Translations under genes and position numbers: made by a program
The notes under the pieces: model-generated
Seen by the model: only the letters and a program-made list of their open reading frames with translations
What the model was told of the DNA's origin: nothing
The model's database searches: none
Shown: piece by piece, positions 52,754-62,315 of the stretch
How positions within the stretch are numbered: position 1 is the stretch's first letter
Layout: each line of letters begins with the position of its first letter
NCBI RefSeq assembly: GCF_003346865.1
Contig: NZ_QDKL01000004.1
Coordinates: 1 to 64,000, forward strand
Direction of reading: 5' to 3'
Source: Halobacteriovorax vibrionivorans
Lineage (GTDB): Bacteria > Bdellovibrionota > Bacteriovoracia > Bacteriovoracales > Bacteriovoracaceae
DNA length: 64,000 nucleotides

Positions 52754-54019
52754 ATGAATTACCAGCAGCAATTTACTTCTATTATAAACATTCTACGGCC
52801 ATATAGTGAAATATGGCAAAGAGAAGTTATTGATCAATTCCGTGCTGGAAAACTAGATCAAGTCTATCCTAAAGAGCTCATTGCACCACTACGAGAAATA
52901 ACAGCTCAAGAACAATTCAAAGTTGATTGCAAAAGAATTTATGACTCACTTCCAGAATCAGACTTAAAAGATCTCTTTAATTCATTAAAGAGCTTAGAAG
53001 AAGTTGAGGTCATTGATAAAGAGATGACGGCCGGAATTGAGAAGCTTCCAAGCTGGGCCTTTCACAAAGTTAAGGGAAAGAAGCAATACGAGATTCTAAC
53101 TATTGCAAACTTCCTCACGAACTTACAAAAAAATAAAGAGATCAAATTTAAACATGTTGTTGATATCGGCGGAGGAGTAGGCCACCTTAGTAGAACTCTA
53201 GCCTACTACTTTGGTATGGATATGATCAGTCTTGATATAAATCCAGAGTTTCAAGAGATAGGGAAAAAGAGACTTGAAAAATTCCCTAAGCCGCAAGGTC
53301 ACAAGAATGTCCAATTTATCAATCATGACTTTTCAATCGATTTAGCAGATGAAAAGAATGAAGAAATCTTTTGCGATAATTCATTTTCACTAGGCCTTCA
53401 TACTTGCGGGCCACTTGCTGTTAAACATATGCAGGTTGCAGCGAAACATCAAAGCAGTGGAATGCTAAATTTCGGTTGCTGCTATAATAAGCTTACACCT
53501 AAAAGTGATATTAACCTCTCAAACTTTGCCAAAGAAAATAATCCACTTGAGTTTGGACGCGATAGCTGCACTCTTGCGACCAGAGGTCATCAAAGTATGA
53601 CCTATGAAGATTTTGAGCAAAAAAGAAAAGTTAAATACTATCGCTACTGCTTACAATTTTATATTGATGACATCTACGGACAAGACAAAGAAGTTATGCC
53701 TATTGGTGATGCACATAAAAGGCTTTATCTTGGTGACTTTGCAACCTATGCAAAATCAAAGTGCCACGAAAATAATATACCAATAAATTTTTCAGATGAA
53801 GAATTTGAAGAGTATTTAAAAAAGCATGAAGATATTCTAGAGACACTATTCCTTTGCGATATTATTCGCTGGCAATTTGGACGAGCACTTGAGCTATACA
53901 TCCTTATTGATCGTGTTATGATGTTACAAGAGATGAATAAAGAGGCCAAGCTTATGAGCTTCTTTGATGAAGAAGAATCACCTCGCAACATGGGAATCTG
54001 GTATTATGACAAAGAATAA
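52754..54019 (+). CDS. METTL25/RRNAD1-like methyltransferase
   Basis: About 421 residues. A class-I methyltransferase core with HVVDIGGGVGHLSRTLAYYFG (about 137-157, S-adenosylmethionine loop) and, later, SLGLHTCGPLAVKHM (about 223-237) and GMLNFGCCYNKLT (about 245-257). This combination is known to me from eukaryotic METTL25/RRNAD1 (Methyltransf_32) proteins; the C-terminal 150 residues look helical. Chosen start ATG 52754, 48 bases from the divergent murD start. The stop overlaps the SDR gene by 14 bases. Substrate unknown; a tRNA, rRNA or protein target is conceivable. Confidence 0.7.
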   Translation: MNYQQQFTSIINILRPYSEIWQREVIDQFRAGKLDQVYPKELIAPLREITAQEQFKVDCKRIYDSLPESDLKDLFNSLKSLEEVEVIDKEMTAGIEKLPSWAFHKVKGKKQYEILTIANFLTNLQKNKEIKFKHVVDIGGGVGHLSRTLAYYFGMDMISLDINPEFQEIGKKRLEKFPKPQGHKNVQFINHDFSIDLADEKNEEIFCDNSFSLGLHTCGPLAVKHMQVAAKHQSSGMLNFGCCYNKLTPKSDINLSNFAKENNPLEFGRDSCTLATRGHQSMTYEDFEQKRKVKYYRYCLQFYIDDIYGQDKEVMPIGDAHKRLYLGDFATYAKSKCHENNIPINFSDEEFEEYLKKHEDILETLFLCDIIRWQFGRALELYILIDRVMMLQEMNKEAKLMSFFDEEESPRNMGIWYYDKE

Positions 54020-54773
54020 GAAGTTCGCTCTTATAACAGGTGCCACAACTGGGATGGGTGAGGCCTTTGCTAATTACTTTGCAAGTGCTGGAATCAATCT
54101 CTACCTTCACGGCAGAAATAGTGAAAAACTAAGTGCAAACGCAAAGACCTATCAAGATAAGTATCACGTTGAATGCAAGGTTATAGTTAAAGACCTCATA
54201 GAAGATGATGCCAGCTCGTTTTTAATTAAAGAAGTAACAACTCCAATTAATTACCTCGTCAATAATGCAGGTTTTGGAGTAGCTGGTAAATATCAAGATA
54301 CTGATATTGAAAAACAAATTGCCATGCAAAGAGTTCACGTTGAAGTGCCTATGAGACTGACACATCACTTCTTAAAACAAGATGATCAATTACAGATTAT
54401 AAACGTGGCCTCTCTTTATGCTTTCTTCCCTGTTCCTAGACAATGCATTTACGCTGCTTCAAAAAGCATGATTCACTCTTTTTCCCTTGCTCTTTATCGC
54501 GATCTCATTGGAACGAATAAAACTGTTATCTCTGTTTGCCCAGGACTCGTTTATACTCAATTTCGAATTAATCAAGGTAAACAAGAGAAAAAACACTTCT
54601 CAGGTATTTGGCCAAAACAGGTTGTTGAGGAAACATTGAATGCTCTTTCTAAACAATCGCCATTTATTATTCCTGGCAGATTCAATAGAATTTTCAAAAC
54701 ACTTTTAACGACGCTCCCCACAAAAGTGTCATTACGCATAATTGAGAGAGTTAACACAGGGCGCGGATACTAA
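54006..54773 (+). CDS. Short-chain dehydrogenase/reductase
   Basis: A 255-residue SDR enzyme. Motifs: ALITGATTGMGEAFANYFASAG (cofactor loop about 8-29), NYLVNNAGFGVAG (about 81-93), INVASLYAFFPVPRQCIYAASKS (catalytic Ser about 135, Tyr about 149, Lys about 153) and SVCPGLVYTQF. It resembles the acyl-reductase/YqjQ group. It overlaps the upstream methyltransferase gene by 14 bases, which gives an operon, but the functional link is unclear. An in-frame start 42 bases earlier lies deep inside the methyltransferase gene and is less likely. Confidence 0.9.
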   Translation: MTKNKKFALITGATTGMGEAFANYFASAGINLYLHGRNSEKLSANAKTYQDKYHVECKVIVKDLIEDDASSFLIKEVTTPINYLVNNAGFGVAGKYQDTDIEKQIAMQRVHVEVPMRLTHHFLKQDDQLQIINVASLYAFFPVPRQCIYAASKSMIHSFSLALYRDLIGTNKTVISVCPGLVYTQFRINQGKQEKKHFSGIWPKQVVEETLNALSKQSPFIIPGRFNRIFKTLLTTLPTKVSLRIIERVNTGRGY

Positions 54774-54883
54774 ATACTTTCTTACAATACCTGTCAGATC
54801 TAGTCAGAATTAAAAATGCACCTTAAAATGCCTTCACACAACACACACGATTATTCAAATAATTAATTTTATGAGGGACATAA

Positions 54884-55873
54884 ATGCAAACTACCACAAT
54901 CAATATTGATGAAATCAAATTAAATTCTCAGTACCTTAGAACAGAGACAGATGTAGAAACATTAAAGAATAGTATCGAAAGTATTGGACTAATTAATCCT
55001 CTCACAATTAATAAAGAAAACGAATTACTTGCAGGAGCAAGAAGATATACAGCTTTAAAAGAGCTAGGAATCACTGATATTCCAGTTCACGTTGTTGATA
55101 GAAAGAGCCTAGAGCAAGAACTTATCTCAATTGATGAAAACCTTGTTAGAAAGCCACTTGATAAACTTGAGTTTGAGAAGTGTCTTAATCGTGGTCGCGA
55201 AATCTATGAAGAATTAAATCCAACTGCTACAAAAATTGAAGTTGATAAAATCGCAACAACGACTGAAGAGAAGAAACTTGAAAAAGCTCAAGAAGAGCAA
55301 GATATGGACTCTTTTGCAGCTGTTACTGCCCAAAAAACAGGACTTTCTAAAAGCGTTATTAAAGGTGCAATCAAAAGAGACGCACTTGCTTCAGAACATG
55401 TTAAGAAGGCCCGTCGTCTTGGCCACTTAAATGCTAGCCAAACAAATGAGATCATTAAGCTTGATAAAGAAACACAAGAGAAGATCCTTCCAATGATTGC
55501 TGACAAAACAGTAAAGGAAGCAAAGCAAATTATCACAGCTGCAAAACGTGGTGGAATTGAAGAAGCAAATCAAGAAATTGAGACAATGATTCCACTTCCA
55601 AAAGAATATGCACATCTAAGAAACCTCTCTAAGAGACTAAATAAAAATCTAACGAGAATTCTTCTAGAAGAGCTAACTTATGAAGGTAAAGAAGCAGACT
55701 CAATCATGAAAGAGATGAGAAAACTGCAAGAAAACCTGAACCACTTTTTTAAAATGGGAACGACAGGTAGCATGACAAGCACTGAGTCAATTGATGATGA
55801 TGAGCATTCAGAGTCAACTCCAGTAGCCTTAGAAGAAGGCGCACAAGAATTCACACCAGAATACACTCTTTAA
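54884..55873 (+). CDS. ParB/Srx N-terminal-domain protein
   Basis: A 329-residue protein with the ParB-like N-terminal domain (about 4-90): INIDEIKLNSQYLRTETDVETLKNSIESIGLINPLTI, ELLAGARRYTALKELGITDIPVHVVD with the GxRR motif. A middle helical part (about 120-230) with TGLSKSVIKGAIKRD follows and could bind DNA. The C-terminal 40 residues are acidic. There is no parA next to it and I see no parS, so this is not obviously the chromosomal partition gene. GAGGGA ribosome site nine bases upstream. The next gene is dsbB-like, after a long inverted repeat. Confidence 0.8.
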   Translation: MQTTTINIDEIKLNSQYLRTETDVETLKNSIESIGLINPLTINKENELLAGARRYTALKELGITDIPVHVVDRKSLEQELISIDENLVRKPLDKLEFEKCLNRGREIYEELNPTATKIEVDKIATTTEEKKLEKAQEEQDMDSFAAVTAQKTGLSKSVIKGAIKRDALASEHVKKARRLGHLNASQTNEIIKLDKETQEKILPMIADKTVKEAKQIITAAKRGGIEEANQEIETMIPLPKEYAHLRNLSKRLNKNLTRILLEELTYEGKEADSIMKEMRKLQENLNHFFKMGTTGSMTSTESIDDDEHSESTPVALEEGAQEFTPEYTL

Positions 55874-55879
55874 TAAACG

Positions 55880-55930
55880 TTTACCTCTGGTCAATGTCAT
55901 CTTTTTTAGACAAAATAGACCAGAGGTAAA
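55880..55930. promoter_or_regulatory. 13-base perfect inverted repeat covering the dsbB ribosome site
   Basis: TTTACCTCTGGTC (55880-55892) and GACCAGAGGTAAA (55918-55930) are perfect complements with a 25-base spacer. The right arm contains AGAGG, the ribosome site of the DsbB-like gene at 55934, so a folded RNA would hide it. It may instead be a binding site or the terminator of the ParB-domain gene; no T-run follows the second arm. Confidence 0.6.
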
Positions 55931-55933
55931 TTT

Positions 55934-56371
55934 ATGAAAAAACAAAACTCAAATCTCATTTTTATTTCCTGGATTGTTGCCATGATAGCAACAGTAGGAA
56001 GCTTATTCTTTAGTGTTATTATGGAGTTCACTCCTTGTTCACTTTGTTGGTACCAAAGAGTGGCCATGTATCCCCTTGCTATAATTTTTCTCTTTGGCGT
56101 CTACGATGAAGAACACTATTGCATGAAAACAAGTATTCCTTTCACTGTCATTGGATGGGCCATTGCCGTTTATCACAATCTTCTTCAATGGGAAATTATA
56201 CCAGAAAGTGCCTCACCTTGTTTAAGTGGAGTACCATGTTCAGCAAAATGGATAAATTGGTTTGGATTTATTTCCATTCCATTTCTATCACTTATGGCAT
56301 TTACAATTTTACTAATAACTCTAGTAATATATTACAAAAATAAAAAATCAATGAGGACAACAAATGAATAA
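55934..56371 (+). CDS. DsbB-like disulphide bond oxidoreductase
   Basis: A membrane protein of 145 residues with four hydrophobic segments and two Cys pairs: FTPCSLCWYQR (35/38), matching the DsbB/BdbC pattern, and SPCLSGVPCS (96/102) in the second periplasmic loop. The enzyme passes electrons from DsbA-like proteins to quinones. It overlaps the next gene by eight bases, which encodes its thioredoxin-like partner, so the two form a disulphide-forming pair. The C-terminus lacks further features. Confidence 0.9.
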   Translation: MKKQNSNLIFISWIVAMIATVGSLFFSVIMEFTPCSLCWYQRVAMYPLAIIFLFGVYDEEHYCMKTSIPFTVIGWAIAVYHNLLQWEIIPESASPCLSGVPCSAKWINWFGFISIPFLSLMAFTILLITLVIYYKNKKSMRTTNE

Positions 56372-57011
56372 GAATTACAAAATCATCAGTGTTGTGATTG
56401 CTCTTATTGCAATCTTTGCTATCGCAACAACAGTTTACAAAAAACAACAAAGTAAGAAGCTTGGTATGCAAGCTAATGAAAATTATAAACTCTTTGTTCC
56501 AGACTATGCCCCATCAATGGGACCTGAAGATGCTCCTGTTACAATCGTAGAGTTTCTTGATCCAGAGTGTGAATCATGTCGCGCATTTTATCCATATGTT
56601 AAAAATGTTATGGCAAAGTACGAAGGACAAGTAAGACTTGTAGTTCGTTATGCGGCCTTTCACAAGAATTCAAGTTATGCCATTGCAATTCTAGAGGCAA
56701 CGAGAAAGCAAGACAAATACTGGGAAACTCTTGGTGTCTTATTTAAAAGTCAACCAGCTTGGGGAAATCATCACAACCCAAGACCAGATCTCATTTGGAA
56801 TTATCTTCCAACAATTGAGGGACTAGACATTGAAAAAGTAAAAGAAGATATGCACGATCCAAAATTCATGGAGATTGTAAAAAAAGACATGGAAGATGGA
56901 AAGAAACTTGGAGTACGTGGTACCCCTACTTTCTTTATCAATGGGAAACCATTAAAGAATTTCAGTTACAACCAACTTGAACTACAAGTCAAGGAAGAGC
57001 TTGAAAAATAA
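56364..57011 (+). CDS. DsbA-like thioredoxin-fold oxidoreductase, membrane-anchored
   Basis: A 215-residue protein with an N-terminal hydrophobic anchor (about 5-25), then a thioredoxin fold: VEFLDPECESCRAFYP with active-site CESC (69-72), a helical insertion in the middle, and the cis-Pro loop RGTPTFFING (about 188-197). This is the DsbA/DSBA-BdbD layout. It overlaps the DsbB-like gene by eight bases; its stop shares one base with the next ATG. Together they oxidise secreted Cys-containing proteins. Confidence 0.92.
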   Translation: MNKNYKIISVVIALIAIFAIATTVYKKQQSKKLGMQANENYKLFVPDYAPSMGPEDAPVTIVEFLDPECESCRAFYPYVKNVMAKYEGQVRLVVRYAAFHKNSSYAIAILEATRKQDKYWETLGVLFKSQPAWGNHHNPRPDLIWNYLPTIEGLDIEKVKEDMHDPKFMEIVKKDMEDGKKLGVRGTPTFFINGKPLKNFSYNQLELQVKEELEK

Positions 57012-58045
57012 TGCATACCTTTGCTAACTCCCACTTTCTCAAAATCATAGAAGACAGTGGGAGTGCATCTCCTCAGAGAGGATGGCATCCAGTCCACCTA
57101 ACTAAAAATGACAACACTCTTATCTCATATGTAAAAGATCATAGTTACGGTGAGTATATATTTGATTGGGCCTGGGCCGACCTTTATTACAGAATGGGCC
57201 TTGAATATTACCCCAAACTCATTCATGCTATTCCTTTCACACCTGTTAATAATAGTAAATTCACAAAAGATCTTGATTCAGATCTTTTAAAAGAATCATT
57301 TGAGTTTTATCAAAACTCTCCTTTTTCAAGTGAGCACTATTATTTTACTGACAAGGAATACACACAATTAGAGGATTTAGGTTTCTTTAAACAACTCACG
57401 ACTCAATATCACTTCATAAATGAATATGACTCTTTTGAAGATTATCTTTCAAAACTAAGAAAGAATAAAAGAAAGAATATAAAGAAAGAAAGACGAACTT
57501 GTGATGCATACGAGCTTAAAATAGAGAAAGTAGACGCAAGAGATCTACAAATAGAAGAACTTAAGCAGATCTATGGAATCTATTTAACAACCATCGATAA
57601 GAAGTCAGCTTACCCCTATTTAACGTTAGAGTTCTTTATTGGACTTAAAGAATTAGATAATTGCTTCTTCCACCTGGCCTATCTTGCAAGTAAAGAAGAT
57701 GAGATTATTGCCATGGCAATGTTCTTTGAATCAGAGACAAAGCTTTATGGACGCTACTGGGGAATTCATCCTCTTTATCAAAGCAGTTTTGATTTTCTTC
57801 ACTTTGAAATGTGTTATTACATGGGAATGGAATACACAATAGATAAAGGGCTTAGAATATTTGAAGCCGGCGCACAAGGTGAACAAAAACTTTACCGAGG
57901 ATTTCGTCCAGTGGAAATTGAGTCCTGGCATCATTTAAAGAATATTCAGATTCACGAAGCTCTTAGACAACATGTACTAAACCAGAATAAACAAGTGCAA
58001 CATTATCATCAGAAATTAAATGAGCTTCTTCCCTTTAAGAAGTAG
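57011..58045 (+). CDS. COG3146 (peptidogalycan synthesis/FemAB-like) acyltransferase
   Basis: A 344-residue GNAT-fold protein of the COG3146/DUF482 family. Family features are clear: SGSASPQRGWHPVHLTKND at about 17-35, KDHSYGEYIFDWAWADLYYRMG, YPKLIHAIPFTPV, the internal KNKRKNIKKERR segment and the C-terminal FEAGAQGEQKLYRGFRPVEI. Its precise reaction is unknown; it resembles FemX-type peptidyltransferases. It shares one base with the DsbA-like gene and ends in a long perfect inverted repeat. Confidence 0.85.
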   Translation: MHTFANSHFLKIIEDSGSASPQRGWHPVHLTKNDNTLISYVKDHSYGEYIFDWAWADLYYRMGLEYYPKLIHAIPFTPVNNSKFTKDLDSDLLKESFEFYQNSPFSSEHYYFTDKEYTQLEDLGFFKQLTTQYHFINEYDSFEDYLSKLRKNKRKNIKKERRTCDAYELKIEKVDARDLQIEELKQIYGIYLTTIDKKSAYPYLTLEFFIGLKELDNCFFHLAYLASKEDEIIAMAMFFESETKLYGRYWGIHPLYQSSFDFLHFEMCYYMGMEYTIDKGLRIFEAGAQGEQKLYRGFRPVEIESWHHLKNIQIHEALRQHVLNQNKQVQHYHQKLNELLPFKK

Positions 58046-58090
58046 GTACGTCGATACTTTTGGCCTTTGACCAAAAGTATCGACGTACCT
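58044..58090. repeat. 20-base perfect inverted repeat between convergent genes
   Basis: The arm AGGTACGTCGATACTTTTGG (58044-58063) is the exact complement of 58071-58090, with a seven-base spacer. It fills the gap between the stops of two convergent genes. No T-run follows either arm, so a standard intrinsic terminator is not supported, although it may still terminate or stabilise both transcripts. Confidence 0.9.
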
Positions 58091-58096
58091 TAACAT

Positions 58097-60463
58097 TTAC
58101 CTAATCGTTATTTCAGAATCTTTATAATCAATATTTAAATCTTTAGATTCTAAGTCATGAGACATAATCTCTTTTGACAGCGGTCTAGTTACAAGTCGAT
58201 TAAAAGTTGAGGCAAGTGGCCTTGCACCATAATCTTCACTATAACCTTGCTCGTTTAATCTCGCTCTTACACTATCAGAGATATTAACCTTCAGTTTACG
58301 TGCAAGAAGCCTCGAGTTTAATTCTTTGATCTGCTTATCAATTAGTGAATTCATAATTGAGCGATCAAGAGGATTATAATCTAAAACTGCATCAAGACGG
58401 CCTAAAACTTCTGGCTTAAATGCATGTTCAACATTCTTAGCATTTGTTGTTAGAAGAATAATTGTGTTTTTAAAATCAATCGTTCTTCCTTTATTATCAG
58501 TTAACCTCCCGTCATCAAGGATTTGGAGTAGAATATCTCCAAAGTCACGATGGGCCTTCTCGATTTCATCAAAAAGGATAACAGAGTAAGGGTGGCGTCT
58601 GATAGCTTCAGTTAAAACACCACCCTCTTCGTAGCCGACGTAACCAGGAGCGGCACCTATAAGCTTACTAACAGAATGTTTTTCACTATATTCTGATAAA
58701 TCAAAGCGAATTAAATTATCTTGTGTATCAAATAAGAATTCACACAATGCTTTTGCTGTTTCAGTTTTCCCAACACCACTTGGACCTTTTAACAAGAATG
58801 AGCCTAATGGACGAGACGGGTCTGTTAGTCCAGCATGAGAAGTAATGACAGTATCAGCAATTTCTTGTAATGCTTCATCTTGTCCAAAAACACGTGACTT
58901 TAAAAAGCCTTCAAGTTGAAGAATTTGAGATTGTCTCGACTTTAAGATCTTCTCAACAGGAATTCCCTTTTGTCTTGAGATAACCATTGCAATATCTTTA
59001 GTTGCAAGAATCCAGTCATGATGACAAGACTCTAACTCTTTTTCAATCTCAGGTAGTCTTGAATACTTAATCTCACTAGCTTTTTCATAGTCTTGATTTC
59101 TTTCTGCTGCTTCAAGTTCAAAAGTTAAACGGTCACGCTGATTCTTAAGTTCAGAGACTCTTTTAAGAGAGAGAACTTCATCTTCCCATTTTGCTTTTTG
59201 TTCATTGAACTTATCTTCAAGCTCTTTTATTTCAGAGCTCAGTTTTTCATTTTCCTTATCAATTTGAGCATTTACTTTCTTAGAGCGTATCTCTGCCTCT
59301 AGCTCTACTAACTTAGCAGGCATGGCCTCAGCTGAAAGCTTTAGAGCACTTGCAGCTTCATCCACAAGGTCGATGGCCTTATCCGGTAAATTCTTATCAG
59401 TTATATACTGATCAGAGAGTATCACTGAATTAAAGATGGCCTCATCAGAAATTTTAATACCATGGTGAATTTCAAGCTTATCGCGTATCCCCATTAAAAT
59501 TTCAATGGCATCTTCTTTTGATGGCTCATTAACCGGTACAGCTCTAAATCTTCTCTCAAGGGCACTATCACCTAAGATATATTTCTGATATTCTTCATCA
59601 GTTGTAGCACCAATACAATTTAGCTCCCCTCTAGCAAGGGCCGGCTTCAGAAGGTTGGCCGCATCCATTGCACCATCAGTTTTACCTGCACCAACAAGTT
59701 GATGGATCTCATCAATGAAGAGAATCGAAGTGGCTGCATTCTTTTTAATATATTTTAAAAGCTTTTGTAGTCGCTCTTCAAACTCTCCGCGAAACTTAGT
59801 TCCGGCCATTAGAGCTCCCATATCAAGAGCATAAACAGTCTTTCCTTCTAATACATCTGCAACCTTGCCTTTAACAATCATCTCAGCAAGACCTTCAACA
59901 ATAGCAGTCTTACCAACACCGGCAGGCCCTACAAGAACCGGATTATTCTTTCCACGTCTTCCTAGGATCTCCATTACCGCACGAATTTCTTTTGAGCGGC
60001 CAATAACTGGATCAAGCTTACCTTCTTGTGCCATTTCATTAAGATTTGTTAAGAATGATGGCACCTCATCTTCCTCATCACCATCAAAGTTTTGGGAGAA
60101 AATGGTAGGGTCAATATTTAAGCTTGGAAGAATCGTAATGATATTCTTTAGTAAATCTGTCTCTGAAATTTCCTGGCGTCCACTCTGTATTGCATTAGAA
60201 GATGCAAGAGTTAACCACTTACTGAGTCCAGCAGTCGGTCTTATATTATCAAGTGCCACTTCACTTGATGCCTGAGGAAGGCGATCAACTTCTGTCTTAA
60301 TCTCTTTCAGTTTATTCTTAAGAGATCTTGAAGAGAAAGAAGATGGATTCTTCACTAGTCCATAGGCAAGATGCCATTCGGATAGTTGAGTATTCTTCTT
60401 TTCCATAAGAAGAGTTTGGGCAATGTCCAAACTTCCTGCAACGATTGAATCGTACTTATTCAT
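58097..60463 (-). CDS. ClpA/ClpB-type AAA+ unfoldase
   Basis: Dissolves or unfolds protein aggregates using ATP. From the ATG at 60463 (GGAGG six bases upstream) it is 788 residues: an N-terminal domain of about 140 residues, first AAA+ module with Walker [10 protein letters not shown] (about 184-192) and Walker [11 protein letters not shown], a reduced coiled-coil middle domain (about 390-490), and second module with [10 protein letters not shown] and [11 protein letters not shown]. The closing region has [11 protein letters not shown] and the usual R-finger. ClpB is more likely than ClpA because of the middle domain, though it is shorter than the usual ClpB. It is monocistronic. Confidence 0.9.
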   Translation of the reverse strand: MNKYDSIVAGSLDIAQTLLMEKKNTQLSEWHLAYGLVKNPSSFSSRSLKNKLKEIKTEVDRLPQASSEVALDNIRPTAGLSKWLTLASSNAIQSGRQEISETDLLKNIITILPSLNIDPTIFSQNFDGDEEDEVPSFLTNLNEMAQEGKLDPVIGRSKEIRAVMEILGRRGKNNPVLVGPAGVGKTAIVEGLAEMIVKGKVADVLEGKTVYALDMGALMAGTKFRGEFEERLQKLLKYIKKNAATSILFIDEIHQLVGAGKTDGAMDAANLLKPALARGELNCIGATTDEEYQKYILGDSALERRFRAVPVNEPSKEDAIEILMGIRDKLEIHHGIKISDEAIFNSVILSDQYITDKNLPDKAIDLVDEAASALKLSAEAMPAKLVELEAEIRSKKVNAQIDKENEKLSSEIKELEDKFNEQKAKWEDEVLSLKRVSELKNQRDRLTFELEAAERNQDYEKASEIKYSRLPEIEKELESCHHDWILATKDIAMVISRQKGIPVEKILKSRQSQILQLEGFLKSRVFGQDEALQEIADTVITSHAGLTDPSRPLGSFLLKGPSGVGKTETAKALCEFLFDTQDNLIRFDLSEYSEKHSVSKLIGAAPGYVGYEEGGVLTEAIRRHPYSVILFDEIEKAHRDFGDILLQILDDGRLTDNKGRTIDFKNTIILLTTNAKNVEHAFKPEVLGRLDAVLDYNPLDRSIMNSLIDKQIKELNSRLLARKLKVNISDSVRARLNEQGYSEDYGARPLASTFNRLVTRPLSKEIMSHDLESKDLNIDYKDSEITIR

Positions 60464-60600
60464 AAAAATCCTCCGCGTAAATTTTGGGCATAAACACCTA
60501 AAATTATGAGGTATTTTTCCCCTTCTATAAATAAGATGGGAGCTCATTTATAATTGTCAAGGTAACCAATTAATTTTTTTTCGTAATAAAAAGAGTGTTT

Positions 60601-62313
60601 ATGTATAAAACTTTTATCCAATTTTTCCTTATACTTTTAACTATTTGCAAAGTTCAAGTGCTTGCAAATGAAATCGTCCCTCTCGACTTAAGTACACCTA
60701 GAGCGACAATGAATTACTATCTCAAGAATATGAAGGCCTATAAACTAGGAAACAACCTTGGGCTAGAATATGCCATAAAGACTTTTGATGGTAGTTATCT
60801 TCCGGAATCAGTTAGAGAAGTTAAACTTAAAGACTATGCTCAAACGTTGATAACGGTTCTTGATCGTATTGAATATATCGATGTAAAGAAAATCCCTAAG
60901 AAGCCTAATACAGATATTTGGTACTACCGCAAATCTAAGGTCCATGTTGATGGTGATGATCATCAAGTCGAAATTTCTTTACAGAAATTTGAAAGAGATG
61001 AGAAAATTGTTTGGCTCTTTACTGAAGAAACAACGAAATCACTATATCACTACGACTTATCACTTAGAGGAAAACAAACGGCCAAAGACGTTGTTTACAG
61101 TAAGTCCATAAAAGATCGACTTAAAGAGTATCTTCCTCCATGGACATTTCATCAAAGATTTCTTCTTTTAAATATCCATTGGATTCTATTAATTATAATT
61201 ACTCTTATAAGCTTTGTTTTTGATCGTATTGTACGTCACTATATTGCAGTTAAAGCAATTTCAATCCTAAAAAAGAGAAATATAAGTTTTACTGAAAAAC
61301 AACAAAACAGACTGACTGCACCTTTTGGAATTGTTACCTTTGTTTATATTTTTAAAACATTATGTACATGGATTGATTTACCGACTGACGCTCTTGTTCT
61401 TATCATAAAAGCCTGTGACATCATTTTTGCTGTCGCGATGATTATGATCTTAAACGAGCTACTAACGGTCATTTGTCTCTACCTAGAAGATAAGGCCCGT
61501 GATACTGAGAATAAATTCGATGATATTATTGTTCCCCTTGTAAGAAAAACTGCAAGATTCTTTATTTTTGCTGTTGGTATCATTTTCATTGGTGATGCAC
61601 TAGAGCTGGATATGAAATCCATCCTAGCAGGTATGGGAATTGGTGGTATTGCTTTTGCTCTTGCAGCAAAGGATACAATTTCAAATCTCTTTGGTTCATT
61701 CACAGTATTATTTGATAATCCATTTACTATTGGTGACTGGGTTAAGATCAATGATGATATTGAAGGGATTGTAGAAGAAGTTGGAATGAGATCAACTCGT
61801 ATTAGAACATTCTATAATTCAGTTTTATCTGTTCCAAATGGTACTCTTATCAATGCAAATATCGATAACCTTGGAAGACGTCGTTATCGTAGATTTAATA
61901 CAAACTTAGGTATTGATTATGCTACTCCACCAGAAAAAATTGAAAACTTTTGTGAGAGTATAAGACAAATCATCATCGCTCATCCATTTACACGTAAGGA
62001 TAACTTTCAAGTATATTTTAATGGAATGGGTGCAAGCTCTCTTAATATTCTTGTTTATATGTTCTGGGAAGTTCCATCATGGGATGACGAATTACATGAA
62101 AAACATAAATTTCTATTAGATATTTTAAAAGTTGCAAGAAAGCACGGTATTAACTTTGCCTTCCCTACTCAAACTCTACATGTACAAAAAGATCCAGGTG
62201 TTACTTATTCACCTGAAGAAGTTAACTTTGAGATGTCCAAACAAGTTGCTAAGTCACTTGAAAATGAGCGTTGGCACGCACCAAATCGTTCATCTATTGA
62301 TCGTTTAAAGTAA
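60601..62313 (+). CDS. MscS-family mechanosensitive channel
   Basis: A 570-residue membrane protein that probably opens under membrane tension to release solutes. A signal-like segment (about 1-20) precedes a soluble N-terminal domain (about 25-180), then four to five membrane helices (190-345) ending in the MscS pore motif GMGIGGIAFALAAKDTISNLFGSFTVLF, and the cytoplasmic beta domain with GDWVKINDDIEGIVEEVGMRSTRIRTF (about 380-406) and an alpha/beta end. The start is the ATG at 60601; GTG six bases upstream is possible. It lies two bases from the convergent penicillin-acylase stop. Confidence 0.92.
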   Translation: MYKTFIQFFLILLTICKVQVLANEIVPLDLSTPRATMNYYLKNMKAYKLGNNLGLEYAIKTFDGSYLPESVREVKLKDYAQTLITVLDRIEYIDVKKIPKKPNTDIWYYRKSKVHVDGDDHQVEISLQKFERDEKIVWLFTEETTKSLYHYDLSLRGKQTAKDVVYSKSIKDRLKEYLPPWTFHQRFLLLNIHWILLIIITLISFVFDRIVRHYIAVKAISILKKRNISFTEKQQNRLTAPFGIVTFVYIFKTLCTWIDLPTDALVLIIKACDIIFAVAMIMILNELLTVICLYLEDKARDTENKFDDIIVPLVRKTARFFIFAVGIIFIGDALELDMKSILAGMGIGGIAFALAAKDTISNLFGSFTVLFDNPFTIGDWVKINDDIEGIVEEVGMRSTRIRTFYNSVLSVPNGTLINANIDNLGRRRYRRFNTNLGIDYATPPEKIENFCESIRQIIIAHPFTRKDNFQVYFNGMGASSLNILVYMFWEVPSWDDELHEKHKFLLDILKVARKHGINFAFPTQTLHVQKDPGVTYSPEEVNFEMSKQVAKSLENERWHAPNRSSIDRLK

Positions 62314-62315
62314 TT

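Noticed and set aside
54884..55873. Chromosome partition locus or replication origin
   Set aside because: Only a ParB-like domain is present; no parA, no parS-like palindrome and no dnaA or gyrase gene is in the window.
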